Source: G963663315 sp965116335 (GTDB lineage: Bacteria; Pseudomonadota; Gammaproteobacteria; Arenicellales; Poriferihabitantaceae). From it: a DNA stretch of 64,000 bases. The notes beneath the pieces are model-generated. The model had not been told where the DNA came from. It made no database searches and saw only the letters and a list, made by a program, of their open reading frames with translations. Where the stretch lies: contig OZ220677.1 in assembly GCA_965116335.1 (NCBI GenBank), positions 1,054,001 through 1,118,000 of the forward strand. Reading direction: 5' to 3'. The translations under genes were made by a program, and so were the position numbers. How positions within the stretch are numbered: the first letter of the stretch is position 1; each line of letters opens with the position of its first letter. This document shows, piece after piece, positions 17,854 to 27,453 of this stretch.

Positions 17854-18549
17854 ATGTCCAGAACGATTGCTATTGTCGAAGATGACGCGGACCAGCGCGA
17901 AAACTACTCGGACGCGCTGACCCGCCACGGATACAAAGTACAAACCTACCCCAACAGAGCGCGCGCAATGGAAGGTTTCGGCAGAGCCCTGCCCGACCTT
18001 GCGATACTCGACATCATACTGGAAAACGAAATGGACGGCGGTTTTGAGCTGTGCCATTACCTGCGAAGAACCAGCCCCCGAATGCCGATTATTTTCCTGA
18101 CTGCCCGTGATAATGATGTGGACCGGGTATCGGGGCTCAGACTGGATGCCTGGGACTACATCACCAAGCCGGTCAACCTCCAGTTTCTCGCGGTACGGGT
18201 GTCCTCTCTGTTCCGCATCGCAAGTTCGGTTCGCAGTGAAACCCTGCCTCCGGCAGCGCTGGTTCTGGGCGACCTTGAAGTCAATCAGAGCAGCATGTCG
18301 ATCAGTTGGAAGGGACAATTACTGAACTTGACCCTGACCGAATTCTGGCTGATCGAAGCACTGGCCAGAAATCCGGGTCATGTCAAGACTTATGCAGCCC
18401 TGATGCAAGTCACTCGCCAGAGCTATGTCGAAAAAAACACGATCAACGGGTATGTTCGCCGGGTACGCAAGAAATTCAAGGAAATTGACGACTCTTTTTC
18501 AATGATTCAGACGGTTTTCGGGGTGGGCTACCGTTGGCAACCTGACTGA
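17854..18549 (+). CDS. pdsR: OmpR-type response regulator, PdsR-like
   Basis: About 231 residues from the ATG at 17854, preceded by a strong AGGAGG. The receiver domain has the acidic pocket (IVEDDAD), phospho-acceptor Asp in AILDII, Thr in FLTARD and Lys in ITKPVN. The C-terminal winged helix (LTLTEFWLIEALARNPGHVKT, VRRVRKKF) is of the OmpR/PhoB class. The pair with the following kinase, including the latter's unusual sensor region, resembles the proteobacterial dedicated sortase system regulator. No sortase or target gene is in the window, so the sortase link rests on resemblance only. Confidence 0.75.
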   Translation: MSRTIAIVEDDADQRENYSDALTRHGYKVQTYPNRARAMEGFGRALPDLAILDIILENEMDGGFELCHYLRRTSPRMPIIFLTARDNDVDRVSGLRLDAWDYITKPVNLQFLAVRVSSLFRIASSVRSETLPPAALVLGDLEVNQSSMSISWKGQLLNLTLTEFWLIEALARNPGHVKTYAALMQVTRQSYVEKNTINGYVRRVRKKFKEIDDSFSMIQTVFGVGYRWQPD

Positions 18550-18583
18550 TTGCTACCTAATCCCCTGACAGACGCGCTGCACC

Positions 18584-20776
18584 ATGCTGAAATCATTGAA
18601 AAAACTCAGCATCCGCGCCAGACTGATGTGCATTGTATTGATATTGCTGGTGATTCCCTGGATGGGCTACCAGTATGTGCAGGAGATGAAGCAATTTCTG
18701 GTGCAGGGACAGAAAAACGCGCTGTTGCTGACCGCCAACGGCATTGCCACCCTGCTCAATGACCGGTCAGAGTTGTTCAACCCGGAAACCGGAGTGCCGG
18801 AAGTGCTGGGCGAAGAAGGTGGACTGTACGCCCACAGACTGGATAATCTGATTCAGCTGGATGGCCAACCCTCCGATTGGGAATCGGTACAGGAACACGC
18901 CAACTATTATACCGGCAACGAACTACCCATCTGTGACGATGACTATAGCCCGGATTCCTTTTCCGCCAAAAATGTCGTCGGGTACTACGAACAATATCTG
19001 TATGTACTGTTTGAAATCAACGACGACAACCTGATCTACCGGGACCTTGAACTGCTCTCGCTCAACAACAGCGATCAGATCAGAATGTTGATTCAGTTGC
19101 CGGAGGGCGAGCTCGAACACTATCTTCTGGTCGCCTCAGAACCGGGCAGGATGAGCACATTTCTGGTTGACGAGAAATGGGAATTGCCTCTGGAAGGAAG
19201 CGACGTGACTACATTTACCGCAGAGCTTGCTAAAACTGAATGGGGCTACCGGATCGAACTGCGTATCCCCCGTGACCTGATCGGGTATCGTTCCAGAATC
19301 GGTTTCTTTGCAGTCGATGTGGATGACCCTGACAGTCGGCAACCCGATAGAACCATCCCCATTTCCCCGCAAATATCCGGCAAGCAACCCAGCCAGATAT
19401 TGATCACATCGCCCGAATTGACTCGTATACTGACAGGGCTTGACCAACCGCAGTCACGCATCTGGATTCTGGACAATCTGCAACGGGTACGCGCAGTGGT
19501 AGGCGGACTCCTCTCCACCCCGCCACAGAGCACGTCTAATGAAGAGGCACCCGCCTCCAACACTTTCTACACTCGTATCCAGACTCTGCTGAACGAGCTG
19601 CTCATCCGCCCTTCCACCCGATTCACAGACTATCCTGCTGAAATAACCTTGAGGCCAGACCGGATTTTCACTACGGTACTGAACGGCACTCCGCAGGCTG
19701 AGTTGCGTCCTTCACTGGATGGCAAGGCAGAAATTGTCGCAGCCGGGTATCCGATTCGCTCCGGTAACGAGATTCTCGGCGCCGTTGTGGTCGAGCAAAG
19801 CATCCACGCCATACTGGGCCTGCAATATCAGCTGCTGCGTAATCTGACCCTGATCACCATTGCGGTATTCGCTCTTGTGCTGGTCACGTTATTTGTTTTT
19901 GCCTGGCGGCTGACGGTGCGGGTGCGTCGCTTGCATGACACCACCGAGCAGGCGATTACGCCGGAAGGACGTGTGCTCGAAGACCGCATTCCTGCACGAC
20001 TTTATCCCGAGGACGAGCTGGGAGATCTGGGTCGCAGTATCACCAGTATGCTGAACCGCCTGTCGGGATACACGCGATACCTGGAAGGCATGCCGGATAC
20101 ACTGGCCCATGAGATGAATAATCCGTTGAACGTGGTCAGTTCCTCCCTGCAAATACTGGAGACCGACATACCCCGGATTCAACAGAACACGCACATGCAA
20201 CGGGCCTTGAATGGAGTCCATCGGCTACGTCTCATCCTGACCAACCTGACCGAGGCGGCGAATCTCGAAGAGGCTATGCGGAATGAAACGAAAATCCCGA
20301 TCAATCTGGTCAACCTGTTATCCGACTATATGGGCGGGTATCGCACCAGTCACCCCGACCAGGAATTCATACTGGATATCCGCTCCCATTCAATCACGAT
20401 CAATGGCAGTCCGGACCATATCGCGCAAATGCTGGACAAACTGATCGACAACGCGATACAGTTCAGCGAGCACTACAAACCGATCATCGTAGAAATCACG
20501 CAAAATGATAACAACACGGAAATATCTGTCCTCAACCACGGCAGGGAGTTGCCCGAACACATCAGCAGCACCCGGTTATTCGACCCGATGGTTTCCTGTA
20601 GCAAGAATGATGCCCAACGCTCCCACCTTGGCCTGGGACTGTTTGTCGTGCGCTTGATTGTCGAATACCACCAGGGCGAGGTCTGGGCGCGAAACAGAAC
20701 CGATATACAGGGAGTCCGGGTTACCGTTTCAATTCCCCTGCATGGCGCGAGCGGTATCCCGCCGGCCCAATCATAA
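18584..20776 (+). CDS. pdsS: Sensor histidine kinase, PdsS-like
   Basis: 730 residues. One membrane helix near residues 12-32, a large periplasmic region of about 390 residues with a beta-rich carbohydrate-binding-like stretch (DGQPSDWESV, YLYVLFEINDDN, RIELRIPRDLIGYRS), a second helix near 425-445, a HAMP segment, the dimerisation H-box LAHEMNNPLNVVSSS with the phospho-acceptor His near 508, and an ATPase domain with DNAIQFSE and GLGLFVVRLIVEYHQG. The second gene of the operon, 34 bases after the regulator. Kinases with this long sensor region occur with dedicated sortases in marine proteobacteria. Confidence 0.75.
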   Translation: MLKSLKKLSIRARLMCIVLILLVIPWMGYQYVQEMKQFLVQGQKNALLLTANGIATLLNDRSELFNPETGVPEVLGEEGGLYAHRLDNLIQLDGQPSDWESVQEHANYYTGNELPICDDDYSPDSFSAKNVVGYYEQYLYVLFEINDDNLIYRDLELLSLNNSDQIRMLIQLPEGELEHYLLVASEPGRMSTFLVDEKWELPLEGSDVTTFTAELAKTEWGYRIELRIPRDLIGYRSRIGFFAVDVDDPDSRQPDRTIPISPQISGKQPSQILITSPELTRILTGLDQPQSRIWILDNLQRVRAVVGGLLSTPPQSTSNEEAPASNTFYTRIQTLLNELLIRPSTRFTDYPAEITLRPDRIFTTVLNGTPQAELRPSLDGKAEIVAAGYPIRSGNEILGAVVVEQSIHAILGLQYQLLRNLTLITIAVFALVLVTLFVFAWRLTVRVRRLHDTTEQAITPEGRVLEDRIPARLYPEDELGDLGRSITSMLNRLSGYTRYLEGMPDTLAHEMNNPLNVVSSSLQILETDIPRIQQNTHMQRALNGVHRLRLILTNLTEAANLEEAMRNETKIPINLVNLLSDYMGGYRTSHPDQEFILDIRSHSITINGSPDHIAQMLDKLIDNAIQFSEHYKPIIVEITQNDNNTEISVLNHGRELPEHISSTRLFDPMVSCSKNDAQRSHLGLGLFVVRLIVEYHQGEVWARNRTDIQGVRVTVSIPLHGASGIPPAQS

Positions 20777-20801
20777 TCTTCGATCCCGGCATTTATACCC
20801 T

Positions 20802-23495
20802 ATGTCTAGCGATAAGGAAATCATCCTGGTAGACGGAACCGCGTTGATGTTCCGCGCCTACCATGTCAGGACCCGAACTCCACTGGCCACCTCGGACGGA
20901 CGCAGTACCCAGGCCATATTCGGCATGTTGAATATGCTGCGCAGTCTGTTGAGAGAATACCGACCCACTCATATCGCTGTGGTCATGGATGCCAAAGGCA
21001 AGACCTTCAGACACGACCTGTACCACGAATATAAGGCCAATCGACCGCCGATGCCGGATGATCTCCGGCAACAACTCGATACAATCCGCAAAATCATTCC
21101 GGCGACCGGGCTGCCCCTGATCTCGGTCAGCGGGGTCGAGGCAGATGATGTGATCGGCACCCTCTCCAGACGCGCCACCGCATCCGGATTCCGCACAATC
21201 ATTATCAGTAACGACAAGGACCTCACCCAACTGGTCAATGACCGCGTTGAAATGATCGACACGATGAAAAATACCCGGTTCGACGTAAACGGCGTCAAAG
21301 CCAGGTTCGGTGTATTACCGGAAAGGATCATCGAGTATCTGGCATTGATTGGCGACAGCTCGGACAATATCCCCGGCATCCCCCTGGTCGGCCCGAAAAC
21401 CGCAGTCAAATGGTTTGAAACGTATGGCACACTGGATAATATCATCCATCATGCCGATCAGATCGGCGGCAAGGCAGGGGAGAACCTGCGCGCCAATCTG
21501 GATATGCTTGCCCTGTCCAGGCAGCTGACCACGATCCAGTGCGATGTTGCGCTCGAACACAGTCCACAAAGCCTGGTAATCGGCCAGCCGGACAAGCAGG
21601 CACTGAGAACCTTCTACGAAGATCTCGAATTTCGCTCCTGGCTGAAGGAAATATCCGAACCGGAGGCTGAGGGCGCGACCGAAGACCCGGTGCGATACGA
21701 GACGATTCTGGATGATGAGACTCTGGAGAAATGGCTGGAAATTCTGGATCACGCCTCGCTGGTTGCGATTGACACCGAAACGACCTCCATCGACCCGCAC
21801 CAGGCTCGACTGATCGGGCTTTCATTCTGTGTCGAACCGGGCCAGGCAGCCTACCTGCCTCTGGGTCACGATTATCCGGGAGCACCCGACCAACTGCCGT
21901 ATCAGCAGACTATCGAGCGGCTTCGCCCATTACTCGAAAATCCGGCAAAGGCGAAAACCGGGCAAAACCTCAAATATGACATCGAAGTACTGCAACGGCA
22001 CGGCATTGACCCGCAAGGGATCACCGACGACACCATGCTGATGTCTTATATCCTGGAGGCGGGTAATTCAAGACACGACATGGATACACTGGCGAAGCGG
22101 CATCTGGGACGCGATACCGTCAAATTCTCCGATGTCGCGGGAACAGGCCGCAACCAGCTGACCTTCAATCAGGTCAACATCGAACAGGCCACCTGGTATG
22201 CTGCACAAGATGCCGACCTGACTCTCCAGCTGCACCGCACACTGGCACAGGAACTGGCCAAAAACCCGGCACTGTCGAGCGTCTACCGTGATATCGAAAT
22301 GCCGCTGCTGAAGGCCCTGGTAAGAACTGAAAATCACGGCGTAAAAATCGACGCCGACCAGCTGCATCAGCAAAGCACTGAAATCACCGGTCGGCTGACC
22401 GAACTGGAAAAGACGGCCCATGCACTGGCCGGGCAGGTTTTCAGCATCGCCTCACCCAAGCAAATTCAGGAAATACTGTATGACAAACTCGGCCTGCCGA
22501 TATTGAGAAAAACCCCGAAAGGACAACCATCCACAGCCGAGAACGTGTTGCAGGAACTTGCTGAAAATTACGAATTACCCGCGCTGATCCTGGAACACCG
22601 GGGACTGGCCAAACTCAAGGGCACCTATACCGACCGACTGCCAGAATTGATCAATCCGGATTCGGGGCGAATCCACACCTCCTATCATCAGGCTGTCGCC
22701 TCCACCGGACGCCTGTCTTCATCCGACCCGAACCTGCAAAATATCCCGATCCGGTCCGAGGAAGGCCGTAAAATTCGGGAAGCCTTCATTCCCGAACCGG
22801 GCTGTGTGCTGGTGGCCGCCGACTATTCCCAGATCGAACTACGCATCATGGCCCATCTCTCACAGGACCCGGGGCTGATTGAGGCATTTAACCAGGGCGT
22901 GGACATTCATCGCGCGACCGCCGCCGAAGTATTTGGCATCCAGCCCGTTGAGGTGGACGGCGAACAACGCAGAAGAGCGAAAGCCATCAATTTCGGGCTG
23001 ATCTACGGAATGTCTCCTTATGGTCTGGCACGTCAACTAAAAATTGATCTGCCAGACGCCAGAAGCTATATCAACATTTATTTCGAGCGTTATCCCGGAG
23101 TCCGGCAATACATGGACAACACCCGGCAGAGCGCCAGGCAACAGGGCTTCGTGGAAACCCTGTTCGGGCGGCGCCTGAATCTACCGGAAATCAACTCCAA
23201 AAATGGCTCCCTGCGTCAATACGCCGAACGCACCGCGATCAACGCCCCGGTACAGGGCACGGCTGCGGACCTTATCAAGCTGGCCATGCTGGCAATCGAC
23301 AGACGGCTGATTGAAACCGGCTCTTCCAGTAAAATCATACTCCAGGTTCACGATGAACTGGTGTTTGAAGTGGAAAAAGATCAGGTAGACGAGATGGTTG
23401 AAATCGCGAAGAATCTGATGTGCACAGTCGCAAAACTGAAAGTTCCACTGATTGTTGATATTGGCATCGGCCACAACTGGAAAGAAGCGCATTAG
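20802..23495 (+). CDS. polA: DNA polymerase I
   Basis: About 897 residues from the ATG at 20802 (the frame is open to 20658 but the first 48 residues overlap the kinase gene and are unlike PolA). Three domains: 5'-3' exonuclease (LVDGTALMFRAYH, DAKGKTFRH, GVEADD), 3'-5' proofreading exonuclease with an intact VAIDTETTSID active site near residue 322, and the family A polymerase with DYSQIELRIMAHLS (motif A), RRRAKAINFGLIYG (O helix) and QVHDELVFEV (motif C). It fills gaps in repair and Okazaki fragment processing. Confidence 0.96.
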   Translation: MSSDKEIILVDGTALMFRAYHVRTRTPLATSDGRSTQAIFGMLNMLRSLLREYRPTHIAVVMDAKGKTFRHDLYHEYKANRPPMPDDLRQQLDTIRKIIPATGLPLISVSGVEADDVIGTLSRRATASGFRTIIISNDKDLTQLVNDRVEMIDTMKNTRFDVNGVKARFGVLPERIIEYLALIGDSSDNIPGIPLVGPKTAVKWFETYGTLDNIIHHADQIGGKAGENLRANLDMLALSRQLTTIQCDVALEHSPQSLVIGQPDKQALRTFYEDLEFRSWLKEISEPEAEGATEDPVRYETILDDETLEKWLEILDHASLVAIDTETTSIDPHQARLIGLSFCVEPGQAAYLPLGHDYPGAPDQLPYQQTIERLRPLLENPAKAKTGQNLKYDIEVLQRHGIDPQGITDDTMLMSYILEAGNSRHDMDTLAKRHLGRDTVKFSDVAGTGRNQLTFNQVNIEQATWYAAQDADLTLQLHRTLAQELAKNPALSSVYRDIEMPLLKALVRTENHGVKIDADQLHQQSTEITGRLTELEKTAHALAGQVFSIASPKQIQEILYDKLGLPILRKTPKGQPSTAENVLQELAENYELPALILEHRGLAKLKGTYTDRLPELINPDSGRIHTSYHQAVASTGRLSSSDPNLQNIPIRSEEGRKIREAFIPEPGCVLVAADYSQIELRIMAHLSQDPGLIEAFNQGVDIHRATAAEVFGIQPVEVDGEQRRRAKAINFGLIYGMSPYGLARQLKIDLPDARSYINIYFERYPGVRQYMDNTRQSARQQGFVETLFGRRLNLPEINSKNGSLRQYAERTAINAPVQGTAADLIKLAMLAIDRRLIETGSSSKIILQVHDELVFEVEKDQVDEMVEIAKNLMCTVAKLKVPLIVDIGIGHNWKEAH

Positions 23496-23507
23496 GAACC
23501 CGGTCAG

Positions 23508-24074
23508 ATGCGCCTGGAAGTCGAAGATATTCTCTCTGCCCAGGGCGTGACCTGGTTCGAGCTACCTCTGTGCGCCAGGCTGTTGCTGGTCACCGATGGC
23601 ACAGTCACCGAGCTGCTGGAAGCACTGACCGGCGAACCGCTCGCACTGGGATTGAAAAAACAGTCTGTCGATCGGACTGAAAACCATCCTGCCATGGTGC
23701 CGCCGGACGGTCATTCGTCCTGTCTGCATCGCCGCATCACCCTGCGCGGCGAAAAGAGCGGTCAGGACTGGCTGTATGCAGAGTCGATCATCCTCCACCA
23801 AAATCTGGAACCCGATGCCCGACAAATGCTCGAACAGCAGCAAATACCCCTCGGAGCAATACTCGATAGAAAATTGCCCGATAATCACCGGGAGATCGTG
23901 GATTGCGGCTATCGTGAGAATACCGCCGTCGCCCACCATCTCGGCCTCGAAGATGACCATATCTTTCTCTACCGGGTATACCGCATCCTGGCCCAAACCA
24001 GCCTGATCGCAGTCATTACCGAATGGTTCCCGATTGACCGGATATCAAAAAATCTGTCTGTCAACCTTGACTGA
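23508..24074 (+). CDS. ubiC: Chorismate lyase-like protein (UbiC family)
   Basis: 188 residues, ATG at 23508, 12 bases after polA. The pattern SCLHRRITLRG, WLYAESIILHQNLEP and PLGAIL follows the chorismate-pyruvate lyase fold, where the Arg residues and a C-terminal Glu (VITEWFP) bind the product 4-hydroxybenzoate. This would supply the ring precursor of ubiquinone. The N-terminal third is divergent and other ubi genes are absent from the window; a related sub-family with another aromatic acid product is possible. Confidence 0.7.
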   Translation: MRLEVEDILSAQGVTWFELPLCARLLLVTDGTVTELLEALTGEPLALGLKKQSVDRTENHPAMVPPDGHSSCLHRRITLRGEKSGQDWLYAESIILHQNLEPDARQMLEQQQIPLGAILDRKLPDNHREIVDCGYRENTAVAHHLGLEDDHIFLYRVYRILAQTSLIAVITEWFPIDRISKNLSVNLD

Positions 24075-24156
24075 ACCGGGTGACTCATTGCAATATAATC
24101 AACTGTGAGACTGGCTCTCACTTCCAGACCAGCCGCATTTTTGAAAACCGGGAGAA

Positions 24157-25314
24157 ATGACAGAATTTACATCAGAGAAATTTGAACCCGATAATCCGGG
24201 ATTGGCGCAACAGAGAGTGGAGAAAATCCTGGATGGCTCTGGAGTCGCGATCAACGGCCCCAACCCCTGGGACATTCGAGTAAACAATCCGGCATTCTTC
24301 AAACGTGTCCTGCTACGCGGTTCATTGGGTCTGGGCGAATCCTGGATGGACAAATGGTGGGACTGTGACCGACTCGATGAGATGGTAAATCGGCTGATGA
24401 GAACCGGCCTTGCTGAAAATCAACAGTTTATCAGCCATATCCTGTCCTGGATTCAGGCTAATCTGTTCAATCTGCAAAAACAGTCGCGCGCATTCCAGGT
24501 CGGCGAAAAACACTATGATGTCGGTAATGACCTGTACCGGGAAATGCTCGATCAAAGGATGGTTTATACCTGCGGGTACTGGGCCCATGCCGACAATCTC
24601 GATGATTCACAAAAGGATAAAATGGATCTGGTCTGTCGCAAACTCGCCCTTGAAAAAGGCATGAAAGTTCTGGATATCGGGTGTGGCTGGGGCAGCTTTG
24701 CCAAATTTGCCGCCGATAACTATGGCGTCGAAGTCGTCGGAATCACTGTTTCCAGAGAACAGGTCGCTCTGGGCACCGAGCTATGCCGGGGATTGCCGGT
24801 GGAGATCAGACTACAGGACTATCGAGACATGGATGAAAAGTTCGATGCCGTGGTCTCGCTTGGCATGTTCGAGCATGTCGGTCACAAAAACTATAGCACC
24901 TATATGACAGTGGTCAAAAAATGTCTGCGCGAGGGCGCCCGCTCCATGCTTCACACTATCGGCAAAAACCATTCCAGGGCAGGCGTTGACCCCTGGATTG
25001 CCAGGTACATTTTCCCGAACGGGGAAATTCCCTCATTACGCCAAATCTCGCACGCCTGCGAGTCCCTGATGATTATCGAGGACGTGCATAATTTCGGGCC
25101 CGACTACGACCGTACCCTGATGGCCTGGTTCCATAATTTTGACCGGGCCTGGCCAAAGCTGAAAGACAATTATTCCGAGCGCTTCTACAGAATGTGGAAG
25201 TACTATCTGCACGTGTGCGCGGGTGCGTTCCGGGCAAGAAACCTGCAACTCTGGCAGATTGTCCTGTCTGACTCCGGCAATCCATCCCCTTCCGCCTACC
25301 GCAGACCCGAATAA
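24157..25314 (+). CDS. cfa: Cyclopropane-fatty-acyl-phospholipid synthase
   Basis: 385 residues. Typical Cfa order: an N-terminal lipid-binding domain, KHYDVGNDLYREMLDQRMVY, YTCGYW, the AdoMet loop LDIGCGWGS, GITVSREQ, and the SLGMFEHVGHKNY segment with the bicarbonate-binding Glu and His. It adds a methylene group from AdoMet to unsaturated acyl chains of membrane phospholipid, mostly on entry to stationary phase or under acid stress. The gene ends just before the shared terminator region of the convergent rRNA operon. Confidence 0.95.
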   Translation: MTEFTSEKFEPDNPGLAQQRVEKILDGSGVAINGPNPWDIRVNNPAFFKRVLLRGSLGLGESWMDKWWDCDRLDEMVNRLMRTGLAENQQFISHILSWIQANLFNLQKQSRAFQVGEKHYDVGNDLYREMLDQRMVYTCGYWAHADNLDDSQKDKMDLVCRKLALEKGMKVLDIGCGWGSFAKFAADNYGVEVVGITVSREQVALGTELCRGLPVEIRLQDYRDMDEKFDAVVSLGMFEHVGHKNYSTYMTVVKKCLREGARSMLHTIGKNHSRAGVDPWIARYIFPNGEIPSLRQISHACESLMIIEDVHNFGPDYDRTLMAWFHNFDRAWPKLKDNYSERFYRMWKYYLHVCAGAFRARNLQLWQIVLSDSGNPSPSAYRRPE

Positions 25315-25321
25315 CCTGCAT

Positions 25322-25358
25322 AAAAAAAGCCCTGCTCCGGGGAGCGGAGCAGGGCTTT
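25322..25358 (-). terminator. Rho-independent terminator of the rRNA operon
   Basis: AAAGCCCTGCTCC and GGAGCAGGGCTTT form a 13-bp stem with a GGGAGC loop, followed on the minus strand by seven T (25322-25328). It ends the leftward rRNA transcript about 10 bases after 5S; the stem would also slow the rightward cfa transcript, but there is no T run on that side. Confidence 0.9.
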
Positions 25359-25367
25359 GTAATGAAT

Positions 25368-25486
25368 TGCCTGGCAATGACCTACTTTCACATGGGGAGA
25401 CCCCATACTATCATCGGCGCGCAGCGTTTTCACTTCTGAGTTCGGGATGGGATCAGGTGGTTCCCGCTTGCTATGGTCACCAGGCA
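25368..25486 (-). rRNA. rrf: 5S ribosomal RNA
   Basis: 119 bases, ends TGCCTGG and CCAGGCA pairing as helix I, with the typical CCCGAACTCAGAAGTGAAA and GTAGGTCAT segments on the minus strand. Last gene of the rRNA operon, 170 bases after 23S. Confidence 0.95.
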
Positions 25487-25793
25487 AACCGGTCATAACA
25501 GTCACTCGCCGGCCCGCAGACCGGAAATCACTGTTTTCATACTGGCTTTCTGCATGGACGGATTTCCGTACATACAGATCAGGGTAGTCATTGGCGCAGT
25601 TCTTTAATAAAGGATGCCTGTTGCAACTCCTTCGAGGCCAGGCCTCTTGGGTGTTACATGATCAAGCCTCACGGGCAATTAGTACTGGTTAGCTACATGC
25701 ATTACTGCACTTCCACACCCAGCCTATCAACGTTGTAGTCTTCAACGACCCTTCAGGGAACCCGAAGGTTCCAGGGAGACCTTATCTTGAGGG

Positions 25794-25829
<36 letters not shown>

Positions 25830-25995
25830 TCCGTACATAGCTACCCAGCAATACCATTGGCATGATAACTGGAACACCAGAGGTACGTCCACTTCGGTCC
25901 TCTCGTACTGGAAGCAGCTCCTCTCAAGTCTCCGACGCCCACGGCAGATAGGGACCAAACTGTCTCACGACGTTCTAAACCCAGCTCGCGTACCA

Positions 25996-26028
<33 letters not shown>

Positions 26029-26033
26029 GGCTA

Positions 26034-26073
<40 letters not shown>

Positions 26074-26102
26074 ACCCCCGTCGATGTGAACTCTTGGGGG
26101 GT

Positions 26103-26178
<76 letters not shown>

Positions 26179-26279
26179 ACCAACTTTCGTTCCTGCTCGA
26201 CGTGTCTGTCTCGCAGTCAAGCACTCTTGTGCCTTTACACTAACCATACGATTTCCGACCGTACTTAGAGTACCTTCGC

Positions 26280-26322
<43 letters not shown>

Positions 26323-26482
26323 ACCCACCATACACGGTCCCGGATCCGGATAACGGACCTCGGTTAGGACTCCAAACAAACAAGGGTGGTATCTCAAGGG
26401 TGGCTCCACAGAGACTGGCGTCTCCGCTTCAAAGCCTTCCACCTATCCTGCACATACTTATTCAAAATCCAGTGTAAAGCTG

Positions 26483-26513
<31 letters not shown>

Positions 26514-26584
26514 CCGCGGGTACACTGCATCTTCACAGCAAGTTCAATTTCGCTGAGTCCCTGGTGGAGACAGTGTGGCCATCG

Positions 26585-26631
<47 letters not shown>

Positions 26632-27336
26632 CGATTAATCCCAACTATTTCTAGCAAGGTCGGACTTTCTCTTGAGTATTTACCATTTTCTTGCGGTTCA
26701 TCTGATTCGCTATGCCTCGAATTTCTTCGAGACCCGATACGGTCAGATGCTCCCCTTTCTGCATCAGTAAAAGCACCTTGCGGAACTTTCTGAACTCAAC
26801 ACCTTTCGATGTCTTCAATTGATGCTTCATGAAAAATGGTGAAATTATATCCAGCAGATGTCCAACATTTCTGACTCGCCAGGCCATTCTGGTTGATGTT
26901 TTATCCTTTCTGTTTACCCGTACTACCCCACATCCGAAAAACGCTTTCAAAGCATGCAATACTTTTACGTCCCGTTCGTGTTGTACTACGGTAAATTCAG
27001 GCAACACCTGATAACCTGTCGTCATTGTGTCGTTTCTGTTTATGCTGATGTGAAAACAACCTTCTCCATCAACAAAACCGACGATCCACTGCGCTTCCAA
27101 TTTCATATCATACTCCCGAACATAAAGTCTCTGAGGATTTTTGACGGGCTTCCGTCAAATCTTTCCTGCGGATTGTCCCCATGTCTGCCAGATTTTTACT
27201 GACTGGTTTGAAATTTGAATTCCAACCCAAAGAAGCCTTGTTCTTTTTCGTGTCATTCAACAACCAGACGAGTACTGAACAGTTTTGGAGGAGTTTCCCG
27301 CATACGGTTCGGTTTTACTAAGGCTAGCGTTACGTA
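26632..27336 (-). mobile_element. Group I intron in 23S rRNA (position L1931) with LAGLIDADG gene
   Basis: 705 bases. The 5' exon ends in U and the intron ends in G, as group I splicing needs. P1 can be read directly: exon CTAAGGT pairs with the internal guide GCCTTAG, 15 bases into the intron, leaving a U-G wobble at the splice site. Core elements follow in order on the minus strand: P-like TGCGGGAAACTCC, Q-like CAATCCGCAGG, R-like TCAGAGACTTT and S-like AAGAGAAAGTCCGACC near the 3' end. The homing endonuclease frame sits between R and S, its 3' end overlapping the S region. The site is that of known introns in Thermotoga 23S; subgroup not determined. Confidence 0.92.
26651..27106 (-). CDS. 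LAGLIDADG homing endonuclease in the 23S intron
   Basis: 151 residues with one clear LAGLIDADG-type helix, WIVGFVDGEGCFHIS at the N-terminus, whose acidic residue sits in the metal site; proteins with a single motif work as homodimers. The rest shows the typical beta-sheet DNA-binding core (VLPEFTVVQHERDVKVL, GCGVVRV, WRVRN) and the LLDIISPFFMKH helix. It should cut intron-less 23S alleles near the insertion site and drive copying of the intron. The frame is intact and has a start 230 bases inside the intron, so the enzyme may still be made from the pre-rRNA. Confidence 0.9.
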   Translation of the reverse strand: MKLEAQWIVGFVDGEGCFHISINRNDTMTTGYQVLPEFTVVQHERDVKVLHALKAFFGCGVVRVNRKDKTSTRMAWRVRNVGHLLDIISPFFMKHQLKTSKGVEFRKFRKVLLLMQKGEHLTVSGLEEIRGIANQMNRKKMVNTQEKVRPC

Positions 27337-27381
<45 letters not shown>

Positions 27382-27418
27382 ATCAAGAGCTTCGCACAAG
27401 TGCTAACCCCATCAATTA

Positions 27419-27453
<35 letters not shown>

